From NCBI GenBank assembly GCA_964537205.1, contig CAZHZH010000007.1, forward strand, positions 1-51,075: a DNA stretch of 51,075 bases, given 5' to 3'. Positions 17,572-26,624 of this stretch are shown in pieces. The translations under genes were made by a program, and so were the position numbers. Each line of letters opens with the position of its first letter. Positions within the stretch are counted from its first letter, which is position 1. Origin of the DNA: Colivivens sp964537205. Lineage in GTDB: Bacteria > Bacteroidota > Bacteroidia > Bacteroidales > Bacteroidaceae. The notes beneath the pieces are model-generated. The model saw only the letters and a program-made list of their open reading frames with translations, was not told the DNA's origin and did not search any database.

Positions 17572-18588
17572 ATGGAAACAATAATAGAACCAATTGACCG
17601 ACAGGTCTTAAAGTCTGAGCTAACAGAGGACAAGCGGCTAAGATTTACAAACCGCAGCAATAATGAGATATATATAGTCGACTGGAAAGATTCACCAAAC
17701 GTACTGAAAGAAATCGGACGCCTTCGTGAGATCGCCTTCCGTGTCGCAGGCGGAGGAACTGGAAAAAGTCTGGATCTTGATGAATTCGACTTGAGCGAAA
17801 ATCCATACAAGCAACTTATCGTGTGGAATCCGGATGATGAGGAGATCATAGGCGGTTACCGCTACCTTTTGGGAACTGACGTCCGATATGATGAAAAGGG
17901 TCAGCCGATTCTCGCCACATCTCACATGTTTCACTTTTCTGATAAATTCATTAAGGACTACTTGCCTTATACGGTGGAATTAGGACGCTCATTCGTCACT
18001 GTGGAATATCAGGCGACCAGGGCTGATTCCAAGGGATTGTTCGCACTTGACAATCTGTGGGACGGATTGGGAGCACTTTCTGTTATCATGCCCAACTGTA
18101 AATACTTTTTTGGGAAAATGACAATGTATCCTTCATACAACCGTCGCTGCCGTGATATGATTCTGTATTTCCTCAATAAGCATTTTCCAGATAAAGACAA
18201 ATTGATAGTACCTATGGAGCCGCTTAAGATAGAGAGCGATCCCAAGGAATTTGAGGCTATGTTCTGCTACGATGACTTCAAGGAAGACTACAAGGTTCTT
18301 AATCGTGTCGTACGCAGCTTCGGACTTTCAATACCACCATTGGTAAATGCGTATATGAGCCTTTCACCAACAATGAAGATGTTTGGTACGGCTATTAATG
18401 ACGGCTTCGGAGATGTTGAGGAAACGGGAATTCTCATTGCTATCGATGAAATCATAGAGAGTAAGCGCGTTCGTCATATCGACAAATTTGCGAAGGAACA
18501 TCCGGAACTTGTGGCCCAATCGATAAAAGAGATATCAAGAATCACATCGGGTGTGAACAAGGTGAGGAAAAATAAGTCCGACAAATAG
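17572..18588 (+). CDS. GNAT/hemolysin-family N-acyltransferase, GlsB/OlsB-like
   Basis: 338-residue protein of the OlsB/hemolysin-related N-acyltransferase family (COG3176), which transfers a 3-hydroxyacyl chain from acyl-ACP to the amine of glycine or ornithine. Visible features are the GNAT core 'RLREIAFRVAGGGTGKSLDLDEFD', 'YKQLIVWNPDDEEIIGGYRYLLG' and 'VELGRSFVTVEYQ', which forms the acyl-donor pocket in relatives. It starts 4 bases after the O-acyltransferase stop, consistent with coupled expression. A putative inverted-repeat element and then a plus-strand terminator lie downstream. Known Bacteroides glsB mutants lack glycine lipids and respond poorly to stress; a similar role here is inference. 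Confidence 0.85.
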   Translation: METIIEPIDRQVLKSELTEDKRLRFTNRSNNEIYIVDWKDSPNVLKEIGRLREIAFRVAGGGTGKSLDLDEFDLSENPYKQLIVWNPDDEEIIGGYRYLLGTDVRYDEKGQPILATSHMFHFSDKFIKDYLPYTVELGRSFVTVEYQATRADSKGLFALDNLWDGLGALSVIMPNCKYFFGKMTMYPSYNRRCRDMILYFLNKHFPDKDKLIVPMEPLKIESDPKEFEAMFCYDDFKEDYKVLNRVVRSFGLSIPPLVNAYMSLSPTMKMFGTAINDGFGDVEETGILIAIDEIIESKRVRHIDKFAKEHPELVAQSIKEISRITSGVNKVRKNKSDK

Positions 18589-18609
18589 CTGGTATGCTAC
18601 GTACTAATA

Positions 18610-18775
18610 ATCCCAAATCGGTCATTAGCGTTATGATGATAACAACTATATTTCCAGAGCAGATGTTTTTACGGTTTGAGGGCGCAATGGGGTTCCATTG
18701 TAACCGAAAAACGAGAAAATAGATGACAAAAAGAGAGTTTGTTAGGGCGTAACAGCCTAATGACCGATTTGGGAT
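18610..18775. mobile_element. MITE-like inverted-repeat element, copy 1
   Basis: A 166-base element bounded by perfect 19-base terminal inverted repeats (ATCCCAAATCGGTCATTAG at 18610-18628, complement at 18757-18775). A second copy of 163 bases, about nine bases in ten identical, is at 45413-45575. Conserved internal hairpins are GTTAT-GATG-ATAAC, CAATG-n6-CATTG and GTTA-n5-TAAC; the CAATG loop differs between copies while the stem is kept. It contains no credible gene. A target duplication is not clear: both copies are preceded by TA and followed by AATG, which may belong to the element. Family unknown to me. Confidence 0.8.
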
Positions 18776-18896
18776 AATGGAAATCAACAAGTTGGATTAA
18801 ACCATTTCGAATGGTGACCGTCATTATTATAAATAAGGTGTATACAGCGATAAAATAAAATACTAAATATAGGTGTTTATCATTTTTTTCAGAGGT

Positions 18897-18930
18897 GTAG
18901 TTGCACGTGAGTGTAACTGCATCTTTTTTT
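18897..18930 (+). terminator. Plus-strand terminator for the acyltransferase pair
   Basis: GTAGTTGCAC (18897-18906), loop GTGA, GTGTAACTGC (18911-18920), then ATCTTTTTTT. The arms pair on the plus strand with two G-U wobbles (these become mismatches on the other strand), so it terminates plus-strand transcripts. It lies about 300 bases past the GlsB-like stop, with the inverted-repeat element in between. Confidence 0.7.
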
Positions 18931-18957
18931 GTGCGTACCGCAGGGAATGCAATTCCG

Positions 18958-20169
18958 CTATTGTTCGTCGAGAATCTTTATGTGTTGGTCGAGTATTGCC
19001 TTGCGGATGCTGTCAATATGCGCTTGGTCGCGTGTCTCCATGCTGATACGCAATACACACGAGTTTACTTTTATGAACGAGTTGGTACGCTCGTGAAGTA
19101 CGCCTACGACATTCGCCCCTTGGCCCGCTATGAGTTGGCTGATTTTTGTGAGTTGGCCTGGCCGGTCGTCTATTTCCAATGAGAAAGTACACAAGCGTCC
19201 TCCCTTTTGAAGTCCTCGGTTGATGATCCGGTTGAGCATTGTCACATCGATGTTTCCTCCGCTTACTACGCAAACGGTCTTTTTGCCTTCGAGCGGCAGC
19301 TTTGAAAACATTGCAGCGGCTACTGATACGGCTCCTGCGCCTTCAGCGATCATCTTGTATTTTTCAAGCAACAACAGAATTGCCGCACATATTTCATCGT
19401 CTGTCACAGTGACGAGCTCATCAACGTATTCCTTGCACAAATTGTATGTCAATTGCCCTGGCTCCTTGACCGCGATTCCATCAGCAATTGTGCTGACCGA
19501 GTCAAGCCGCTCTATTTTTCCGTCTTGAATGCTGCGTACCATGCTTGGCGCTCCCTCGTCTTGTACTCCGTATACTTTGATGTTTGGATTAAGCTGCTTG
19601 GCAGCGTACGCTATTCCACTGATGAGACCGCCTCCGCCTACTGGTACGATTATGGCGTCCACATCCGCCATCTCATTTAATATCTCCAAACCGATTGTCC
19701 CTTGTCCGGCGATTACAAGCGGATTGTCAAATGGATGGATGAACGTCATTTTGCGTTCGTCCTTCAACGTCATTGCATAATTGTAAGCGTCATCGTAGAC
19801 TCCGGGAACAAGGCAAATCTCCGCGCCGTAACTGCGTGTCGCCTCTACCTTGCTTATTGGTGCTCCTTCGGGCAGGCAGATGACACTTGGAATACCATAT
19901 TTCTGTGCCGACATAGCTACACCTTGTGCGTGGTTGCCGGCGGAGCAGGCGATAACGCCTCGTTTCTTTTCTTCGTCCGACAATTGTGAAACCATGTAGC
20001 TTGCTCCACGCACCTTGAACGAACCAGTTACTTGGAGGTTCTCAGGCTTAATGTATATGTCGTATCCCTTACGCACGTCTGGCGCGGGAACAATATGGGT
20101 GTCGCGAATGATTTGTTTCAGTACATAAGAAGCGCGATACACTTCTTGCATGTTCAATTCTCGTTTCAT
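18958..20169 (-). CDS. ilvA: Threonine ammonia-lyase (threonine dehydratase) with C-terminal ACT domain
   Basis: PLP enzyme converting L-threonine to 2-oxobutanoate and ammonia, the first step toward isoleucine or, in catabolic forms, propionate. The 403 residues have the fold-type II core with the Schiff-base lysine in GSFKVRGA (Lys52), 'SAGNHAQGVA' and the phosphate-binding 'PVGGGGLISG'. A single ACT domain occupies about residues 327-403 ('LEIDDRPGQLTKISQLI'), matching the short ilvA_1Cterm family rather than two-ACT-domain E. coli IlvA. It is convergent with the acyltransferase pair. The neighbouring xylan genes give no functional link. Confidence 0.94.
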   Translation of the reverse strand: MKRELNMQEVYRASYVLKQIIRDTHIVPAPDVRKGYDIYIKPENLQVTGSFKVRGASYMVSQLSDEEKKRGVIACSAGNHAQGVAMSAQKYGIPSVICLPEGAPISKVEATRSYGAEICLVPGVYDDAYNYAMTLKDERKMTFIHPFDNPLVIAGQGTIGLEILNEMADVDAIIVPVGGGGLISGIAYAAKQLNPNIKVYGVQDEGAPSMVRSIQDGKIERLDSVSTIADGIAVKEPGQLTYNLCKEYVDELVTVTDDEICAAILLLLEKYKMIAEGAGAVSVAAAMFSKLPLEGKKTVCVVSGGNIDVTMLNRIINRGLQKGGRLCTFSLEIDDRPGQLTKISQLIAGQGANVVGVLHERTNSFIKVNSCVLRISMETRDQAHIDSIRKAILDQHIKILDEQ

Positions 20170-20258
20170 ATTAACTTTTGTTTTAGCGAGTGCAAAGGTA
20201 ATAAATAAAATTGAAAGTGGAAGGGTTTTATCATGCTTCGGGTATGTGACGACGCTTG

Positions 20259-22265
20259 TTACGGCAGCTTGTCGATAGGTGCCGCGGTGTAGTTGTCAAT
20301 ATCAAGATGGAATTGCTCTAATTGTTGCAACTGATGCCGGCATGCGGGACTGTCGGACGGAAACGGCTGTTGGCTGAATTGTTGGAAGTACAACAAGCAG
20401 GCGTCGCGCCACCACCATGCGTCCTTGGCTTGGCGGTCGAAGCGTGTTTTAAGGTTGCTGTATCTTTCTGGGTCGATATAAGGTTGGAGACTGTTCCACA
20501 TGTCAACAAAACTTTCTGCTTGTCGTACGCCTTCGTCATATTTGTGGCATAGGCGGTTCCAAAGAGTCTCACCACATGGCAACACTTGGTTCCATCCTAC
20601 ATGATGAAACCATAACAAATATTTCTCGGGACACAGTTTTGAGTCGTTGAATAAACGTGCTAATGAATCAGGGTATTGCAAGACGGCTTTTGAGCCGTTA
20701 ATGGTTCTGTCGAACCCGATACCTTGCTTGTCTGCCTTATGGTAGTACCGGGGCAGCCAGTCTTCACGCCATCCTTCGTGGTAGCACCATGGTTCCGGAC
20801 CATAGTGATGACCTCCTGCGAATATATGGTGCAAGCCTATAGGCATCATGTAGCTGACGCACGCCTCGTGTGATTGAAGGAGCAAGTTTGTAAGCTTCTT
20901 GGCGGCTTCATGGTGTTTGGTGAATGTCTGAAGGATAAATTCCCTCGCTATTTGTTCTGATGAAATCGACTTGTTCCATGCCAATCTTCCGAAAGCGTAC
21001 CAATTGGCTTGCGCCATGTCGCTACCGCACCAATTTTGTGAGTCGCCGATGTTCGACACTCCTGCTATGCCTGTTTCTGTATTGACAACGTCTGTTACCT
21101 CTTTCCACATTGGGGCAAGGAAAACTGTGTGTATGGATTCTCCTAAGTACTCTTGTGTAATTTGCAATTCGGTCATCAGCTTTGTATGCCTCATGGAGAG
21201 TAAGAGTGGATGTACGGGCTCGCGTGGCTGAAAGTCTACAGGACCATTCTTCACTTGCAATATGACGTTGTCATCAAATATCCCGTCGAAAGGCATAAAC
21301 TCATCGTATGCCTGACATGCTCTGTCTGTGTTATTGGCCGAATATACAAAAGCGCGCCACATTACTATACCTCCGTATGGTTTGAGTGTGCGTGCAAGCA
21401 TGTTCGCTCCATCTGCATGTGTGCGTCCAAAATCTTGAGGGCCTGGTTCTCCCTCGCTGTTCGCTTTTATCAAGAATCCACCGAAATCTGGTATGGAATC
21501 ATAAAGTGTTTTTACACGATCCTGCCACCAGCGCACTACATCTTCTTTTAACGGATCTGCGGAACTTAGTCCTCCTAATACCATTGGTGATGCGAAGTTT
21601 ACAGACAGGTATACTTTTATGCCGTATGGGCGTAGGATGTTTGCAATGCGCTTCACTCCGCTTATGTGGTCGTTTGTCAGCATTTGTGGGCTTGCGTTGA
21701 CATTGTTGATGACGGTTCCGTTTATGCCGATAGACGCGTTGGCACGCGCGTACTCTCTTATTAAAGCCGCATTGGTTACGCCCAAGTCTGTTGAGTCTCT
21801 CCAAAAGATTGACCTGCCGGCATAGCCTCGTTCCACAGTGCCGTTGAGGTTGTCCCAATGGTTCAGTATACGGAGTTTCGAAGTGGGTGTCTCCGTAATG
21901 GGTTTCCCATCAGTGAGCCGGCTTTCCGTTTCTTGTATTCTCAGAAGGCTGTATGTTCCATATAGCACCCCAATTGGAGTGGCAGAGGTGATGTATATTG
22001 CCTTGCCGTTAAGGGCTATCGAGAATCCGTCGTTGACCGGAGCTGTCGGTTTTACCGATAAGTGTACTACTCTGCCTGTACGCAGGTAGCGTTGCAATTC
22101 TTCTGAGGCAATGTTCAATGTCGGTGAAGATTCATCGGAATCTATTATCACCTCTACGGGATTTGTTGATTGTTGCATCCTCAGCCAAAGGCTGTGTCCG
22201 TTTTCTGAGAATACGGCAAAAGGTAGCAGGAATGACAATATGAATCCAATGAATCTCATAGACAT
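20259..22265 (-). CDS. aguA: Alpha-glucuronidase, glycoside hydrolase family 67
   Basis: Removes (4-O-methyl)glucuronic acid from the non-reducing end of aldouronic acids released from glucuronoxylan. The 668 residues start with a signal peptide (IGFILSFLLPFAVFSENG), suggesting periplasmic action. The GH67 catalytic residues are visible: general acid Glu271 in KANSEGEPGP, Asp344 in 'VKNGPVDFQPREP' and Glu372 in 'ITQEYLG', corresponding to E292/D365/E393 of the Cellvibrio enzyme. It follows the GH43 gene with 6 bases between stop and start, and both follow a GPH symporter; together they finish degradation of imported xylan oligosaccharides. Start ATG 22265, or two codons later. Confidence 0.95.
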   Translation of the reverse strand: MSMRFIGFILSFLLPFAVFSENGHSLWLRMQQSTNPVEVIIDSDESSPTLNIASEELQRYLRTGRVVHLSVKPTAPVNDGFSIALNGKAIYITSATPIGVLYGTYSLLRIQETESRLTDGKPITETPTSKLRILNHWDNLNGTVERGYAGRSIFWRDSTDLGVTNAALIREYARANASIGINGTVINNVNASPQMLTNDHISGVKRIANILRPYGIKVYLSVNFASPMVLGGLSSADPLKEDVVRWWQDRVKTLYDSIPDFGGFLIKANSEGEPGPQDFGRTHADGANMLARTLKPYGGIVMWRAFVYSANNTDRACQAYDEFMPFDGIFDDNVILQVKNGPVDFQPREPVHPLLLSMRHTKLMTELQITQEYLGESIHTVFLAPMWKEVTDVVNTETGIAGVSNIGDSQNWCGSDMAQANWYAFGRLAWNKSISSEQIAREFILQTFTKHHEAAKKLTNLLLQSHEACVSYMMPIGLHHIFAGGHHYGPEPWCYHEGWREDWLPRYYHKADKQGIGFDRTINGSKAVLQYPDSLARLFNDSKLCPEKYLLWFHHVGWNQVLPCGETLWNRLCHKYDEGVRQAESFVDMWNSLQPYIDPERYSNLKTRFDRQAKDAWWWRDACLLYFQQFSQQPFPSDSPACRHQLQQLEQFHLDIDNYTAAPIDKLP

Positions 22266-22271
22266 TATTCG

Positions 22272-23246
22272 TTAGTCTGTTCCGTCAATTGTTTGAATTA
22301 GGCCGTTTTCATCGAAATCGAGTTCGCACACTTTAAGGCTCCTCAACCACGATTTACCTCCAGAAGGCACACTGTCGTGATGGAACAAATACCATTTTCC
22401 CTTCCATTCAATTATAGCCAAATGTGTGGTCCAACCGACGACTGGTGTCAGGATCACTCCTTTGTAGGTGAATGGACCAAGTGGGTTGTCTCCTATGGCA
22501 TAACACAGCAGGTGGCTGTCACCTGTTGAGTATGTGAAATAGTATTTCCCGTCTTTCTTGAATACCCAGCTTGCCTCGAAGAAACGATGCGGATCGTTTG
22601 CTTTCAACGGCTTGCCTTCTTCGTCAAGCACGAATACAGGGCGTGGCGGTTCTGCAAATTGAAGCATGTCCTTGCTCAGACGCACTACACGGCTTGGCAA
22701 TGCCGGTTCGTCGCCTTCCGGCAGGTATGGCTGTTCAAGAGCCTTGTTGTCTTTGTAGCGTTGTAGCTGTCCGCCCCATAATCCACCGAAATACACATAG
22801 TATTCGCCGTCCTCGTCTTTGCGTACAGCCATGTCGATGCTATAGCTGCCGCGAACAGGATCTGGTTGTGGAATGAACGGTCCTTCTGGACGATCCGCTA
22901 TAGCGACACCCCAGCGGAAGATGTCGTTTTGGTCTTTCATAGGAAAGTACATATAATACTTGCCGTCTTTTTCAGCTACGTCGCAGTCCCATAATTGTCT
23001 GCCGTGCCATGGTATGTCTTCCTGGCGGAGGACACATCCATGGTCAATTACCTTGCCTGTCATTGGGTCTCCGTCAATTGAAAGCACGTGATAGTCTTTC
23101 ATGACATATTGGTCACCATTGTCGTTTTCTACATTTGCACATTCCCAATCGTGTGAAGGGTAGATGTAGATCTTACCATTGAAAACGTGGACAGATGGGT
23201 CTGCCATGTAATCAGCGGGAAACAAATATCTTTTTTCTTTCTTCAT
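22272..23246 (-). CDS. Glycoside hydrolase family 43 (beta-xylosidase/arabinofuranosidase type)
   Basis: Five-bladed beta-propeller hydrolase with the GH43 inverting triad visible: general base Asp16 in 'YMADPSVHVF', pKa-modulating Asp138 in 'YSIDMAVRKDEDG', general acid Glu224 in 'FFEASWVFKKDGKYYFTYS'. At 324 residues it is a single catalytic domain with no carbohydrate-binding module and no signal peptide, so it should act on imported oligosaccharides in the cytoplasm. It lies between the GPH symporter and GH67. Xylosidase or arabinosidase specificity cannot be decided from sequence alone; the GH67 neighbour favours xylo-oligosaccharides. Confidence 0.92.
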   Translation of the reverse strand: MKKEKRYLFPADYMADPSVHVFNGKIYIYPSHDWECANVENDNGDQYVMKDYHVLSIDGDPMTGKVIDHGCVLRQEDIPWHGRQLWDCDVAEKDGKYYMYFPMKDQNDIFRWGVAIADRPEGPFIPQPDPVRGSYSIDMAVRKDEDGEYYVYFGGLWGGQLQRYKDNKALEQPYLPEGDEPALPSRVVRLSKDMLQFAEPPRPVFVLDEEGKPLKANDPHRFFEASWVFKKDGKYYFTYSTGDSHLLCYAIGDNPLGPFTYKGVILTPVVGWTTHLAIIEWKGKWYLFHHDSVPSGGKSWLRSLKVCELDFDENGLIQTIDGTD

Positions 23247-23283
23247 AATGCTAATGTATTATTATAATGTGGATTAATTTCTT

Positions 23284-24741
23284 TTATTTCATTTGATTGT
23301 TTTGCTCCTTTTGGGCGCGCGCTTCAATCTCATGGTTGATTTCATCGATTTTTTCGTCAGTCAGATCGTACTTGCTTATTATCCACATGGCAAGCAATAG
23401 CAATATGGCCGGTATTACGCACAACAACCATAGTATGCCTTGCCATTGGAACGGCGTGATGTTGTCATTGGTGCGCTCTGCCATGAAGTACGCACCTGCG
23501 GCGTTGCCTACCGACATCATCGCAAACGCTGTGATGAAGAAGAATGCGATTATGCGTAACGGACGATTATACATGAATTCCTTCCACAAGTCACTTACTT
23601 TTACATTCGCTGTCTCGCTGTTGTCCATGACAACCCTTTCCTTGCTTTGTGAGAAGCAGAATATGAGCAGGACTAACGCCGTCAGGCCATATATGACCAT
23701 TGTATAGAACCATGCGGCAGGGTCTGTGGTTCCGCTTTGGCTTGCCTCGCCAGGTTTGTAAGAAATAATCCATAGTACCAGCAAAGGAACCGCTCCTCCA
23801 AGCGCCATGCCTGCCTTGAAGAAAATGCCGGTCAGCGCGTTCACTATTCCGGCAATGCGTCTGCCGGTTTTGTATTCTGAGAACGAGATGACCTCTGGCA
23901 CTAACGCCCACATGTAGCCCGTAGCAACAATGACACCAGTAGATTTTATAAATTGACATATATTGATCACTGTATCATTGTTTCTCAAGTCTGTCATACC
24001 GACGATGTAAAGCAGCAACATACCAATTATGGCGATCGTAAGGAATATGTAGAACATTCCTTTCTTTCCGACCTTTCTCTTTATCGCAGGTACAAGCGGC
24101 ATAAATATAAAGGCAGGCAGTGAGCCTAATCCCATGAACAATGCCGTACTCACCGCACTTGAGTAATCTTGTGCGTCTGTAAGTGCGCAAACTAAGATTG
24201 GAATACCCGCACTGACAAGCAACCCGCCTACGTTGGCGAGAAACATACGTGTAGATGTCAGAATTGTAATTTCGTTTGTGTCGCGTGTAAGTGATGAGTT
24301 CAATGCTCCATACGGAACGTTTACCAGTGTATACGACATACTCATTCCAACATAGGTCACATAGGCATAGATGAGTTTTGTGGTTGGCGCAGCCCCTGCG
24401 AGACCGTTCCAAAAGCATAAAATTGCGAAACCAACCAACGGAATGCCCGCGAACAAAAGGTATGAGCGGTATTTACCAAACCGTGGATTGTGCTTGTCGA
24501 TATAAGTACCGACTATAGGATCCCATACCACGTCGATAAGTCTGACTACCAAAAACATTATACTTGCCGCTCCGGCATCAAGTCCAAAGACGTTGGTATA
24601 AAAAAATGCCAGCCAAATGCTTATGGTTTGGTAAATAAGGTTCTGGGCCAAGTCACCAGATCCATATCCGATGCGCGTCAGCCAACTAAGCTTGTAAAAG
24701 CCTTTCATCTCGTTTTGAGATGTATTAGCGTTTGTTTCCAT
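23284..24741 (-). CDS. GPH-family glycoside-pentoside-hexuronide:cation symporter
   Basis: Twelve-helix MFS-type transporter of the GPH family (MelB/XynB-transporter relatives) that imports oligosaccharides with H+ or Na+. Motifs include 'YGSGDLAQNLIYQT' in helix 1 and the family signature 'RLIDVVWDPIVGTYIDKHNPRFGKYR'-like segment (about residues 65-90). I place the start at 24741 (METNANTSQNE): the open frame extends 16 codons upstream, but the shorter form matches family N-termini. It is first in the order transporter-GH43-GH67, so the operon probably imports and splits glucurono-xylo-oligosaccharides. Its C-terminal tail is charged and cytoplasmic. Confidence 0.92.
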   Translation of the reverse strand: METNANTSQNEMKGFYKLSWLTRIGYGSGDLAQNLIYQTISIWLAFFYTNVFGLDAGAASIMFLVVRLIDVVWDPIVGTYIDKHNPRFGKYRSYLLFAGIPLVGFAILCFWNGLAGAAPTTKLIYAYVTYVGMSMSYTLVNVPYGALNSSLTRDTNEITILTSTRMFLANVGGLLVSAGIPILVCALTDAQDYSSAVSTALFMGLGSLPAFIFMPLVPAIKRKVGKKGMFYIFLTIAIIGMLLLYIVGMTDLRNNDTVINICQFIKSTGVIVATGYMWALVPEVISFSEYKTGRRIAGIVNALTGIFFKAGMALGGAVPLLVLWIISYKPGEASQSGTTDPAAWFYTMVIYGLTALVLLIFCFSQSKERVVMDNSETANVKVSDLWKEFMYNRPLRIIAFFFITAFAMMSVGNAAGAYFMAERTNDNITPFQWQGILWLLCVIPAILLLLAMWIISKYDLTDEKIDEINHEIEARAQKEQNNQMK

Positions 24742-24918
24742 ATATAACAATATCAGTTTGTTTGTATTAGTCAATGCAAAGTAAACCAATTTTCGCGTAA
24801 CAGATTTGCTCTATTGTCTTTTATTCTTGAAAATTTGATACATGAACGGGTGTAACCGCCATTTGCGGCGGGGATGGACTTGATGCGGTTAATAAATTCA
24901 TGTAAGGTAACGTTCTTG

Positions 24919-26613
24919 TCATTTTACTTTCTTCAAGAAATCCTGTAGGAATGATTCCTCAATGTCTCCCATCTGAAACTCCTTCTCAGCGTCACGGCGA
25001 ACCATGTCGAGCCATTCGTTTTGCGCCTCAAGGCTTTCCGTTGTTCGTGGGTGTGAGTAGACAATCTTGTTGTGACGATACTGCTCTGCGATTTTGTCGG
25101 TGATTTCTTCTGAGGTGGTGATTTCTCCCTCTTCTACTTCAGAAACCAGGTCGTCAATCGATTTCTTCGGTGTAATCATACCGCACAGATCAAGCCATTC
25201 GTCCTTTGGCAGTTCTCCTCCGTACAGTCGAAGAACCAAGTCGTAATACTTTAATCCGTCGAAAAGGGCCTTACGCTTAATGTAGCATCCTTCGAATTTA
25301 TATTCTTCCGTGTTGTACCCTTGTTGCTCAATAAGCGTGTTCAACAGTTCATTACCGGCAACAACAAACTGGATGATATATGGATTGGGAAAGGCAAAGT
25401 TTATGATGTCACTGCGTGCTGATGTCGGTCTGCCGTCCCGTTTATGCCATTTGTTTACATCGCGCCATGTACCGACGGTTCTTATATTGATTCCTGGCAC
25501 GATGTACGTCTTCGTCCCATTTGCCAAAATGTATGAGAAAGGCAGGTTTTGCAGTCGTGGATGCTCTGTCAGCTTGCCCATCACCATTGAGAACACGCCA
25601 ATGTGTGCCGGCCAAAGAATGTGGCAGCCCGACGCTGTTTTGGATCCCCTTTCGAGGATTCCCCAATGTATAGGTCCCATTTTGTAGGCGTGGTTGCTTT
25701 GATTGGTAGCCGAACCTGCATTGTAGAATGAAAATTCACCACCAATTAATAGGGTCGACTTATGATGTGAGCATGAGAACGGTCCGCAAAGAGCGGCACA
25801 TGCCTCTCCATTGTCCATGTATGCGTTGGCAAAGAACAATGACGCCTCAGCGGAGAACCCCTTTCCGATATGTGCCGACTCGCCTACAAAACAGTTGTAC
25901 ACCTTGGCTCCGTCGGTCACTGTCGCGCTCATTGCGACAACCGAATTCTCGATAATGACGTCCGGACCAATAAATGTGGGAGCGTCATCGCTACTTAGCA
26001 GGGTTACATTGGAAATACGGCTCGAACCTTGTATTTCACAATACGGACCAATGCGTGTATTGCTGATTTCACCAGTCCCGACGATACGGCACCCTTCACC
26101 GACCGACCCTCTGTCAACTGCCTCGTGTTCGGCGACTTCCTTAAGTGCCAATTCACGTATGGAAGCGTAGTGCAACATGAGCCATGCCGTTTGAGCGGTC
26201 AGTTTATCGTATATTACAACATTGCCGTCACCTCCCTCGTTCAGCACGGATACCACCGTCCCATTCCCGAATGAGGTCAGCCCCTGTGTGCTTATAACTC
26301 CGACGTTTGATATGTAGCATCTGTCGTCGATATTGTAGTTTGATATATATCCGCGTACATTCTCTATAAAGCAATTGTCTCCGATTGTCACATTGTTCAG
26401 AGTGCAGTTTTGGATTATGGAATGCCGTTGGAATCCTTCCTCGATCTCAACCATGCCGGTCATTGAGCCAATCGCCACCGTTCCGTAGAAGTTCACATTG
26501 TGTATGAAGTTGGGCGTGAATTCTTCTTCCACCTGTATTGCCTGCCAGTCAGCCGCGGTGCATCCTTGTTCTTCAAGAACAGAGATTTCCAAGTCAGTAA
26601 GTTCTCTTTTCAT
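24919..26613 (-). CDS. DUF4954 family left-handed beta-helix protein
   Basis: 564-residue cytoplasmic protein of the Bacteroidetes-restricted DUF4954 family, function unknown. The middle (about residues 50-300) carries hexapeptide-like repeats ('CTLNNVTIGDNCFIENVRGY', 'IVGTGEISNTRIGPYCEIQ', 'ISNVTLLSSDDAPTFIGPD') that form a left-handed beta-helix, resembling sugar-nucleotide acyl- or nucleotidyltransferases; the C-terminal ~200 residues are helical. No nucleotidyltransferase signature is present. It follows hflX by 11 bases on the same strand and is likely cotranscribed. A sugar-nucleotide role is only a guess from fold. Confidence 0.85.
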   Translation of the reverse strand: MKRELTDLEISVLEEQGCTAADWQAIQVEEEFTPNFIHNVNFYGTVAIGSMTGMVEIEEGFQRHSIIQNCTLNNVTIGDNCFIENVRGYISNYNIDDRCYISNVGVISTQGLTSFGNGTVVSVLNEGGDGNVVIYDKLTAQTAWLMLHYASIRELALKEVAEHEAVDRGSVGEGCRIVGTGEISNTRIGPYCEIQGSSRISNVTLLSSDDAPTFIGPDVIIENSVVAMSATVTDGAKVYNCFVGESAHIGKGFSAEASLFFANAYMDNGEACAALCGPFSCSHHKSTLLIGGEFSFYNAGSATNQSNHAYKMGPIHWGILERGSKTASGCHILWPAHIGVFSMVMGKLTEHPRLQNLPFSYILANGTKTYIVPGINIRTVGTWRDVNKWHKRDGRPTSARSDIINFAFPNPYIIQFVVAGNELLNTLIEQQGYNTEEYKFEGCYIKRKALFDGLKYYDLVLRLYGGELPKDEWLDLCGMITPKKSIDDLVSEVEEGEITTSEEITDKIAEQYRHNKIVYSHPRTTESLEAQNEWLDMVRRDAEKEFQMGDIEESFLQDFLKKVK

Positions 26614-26624
26614 GATTATTATGT

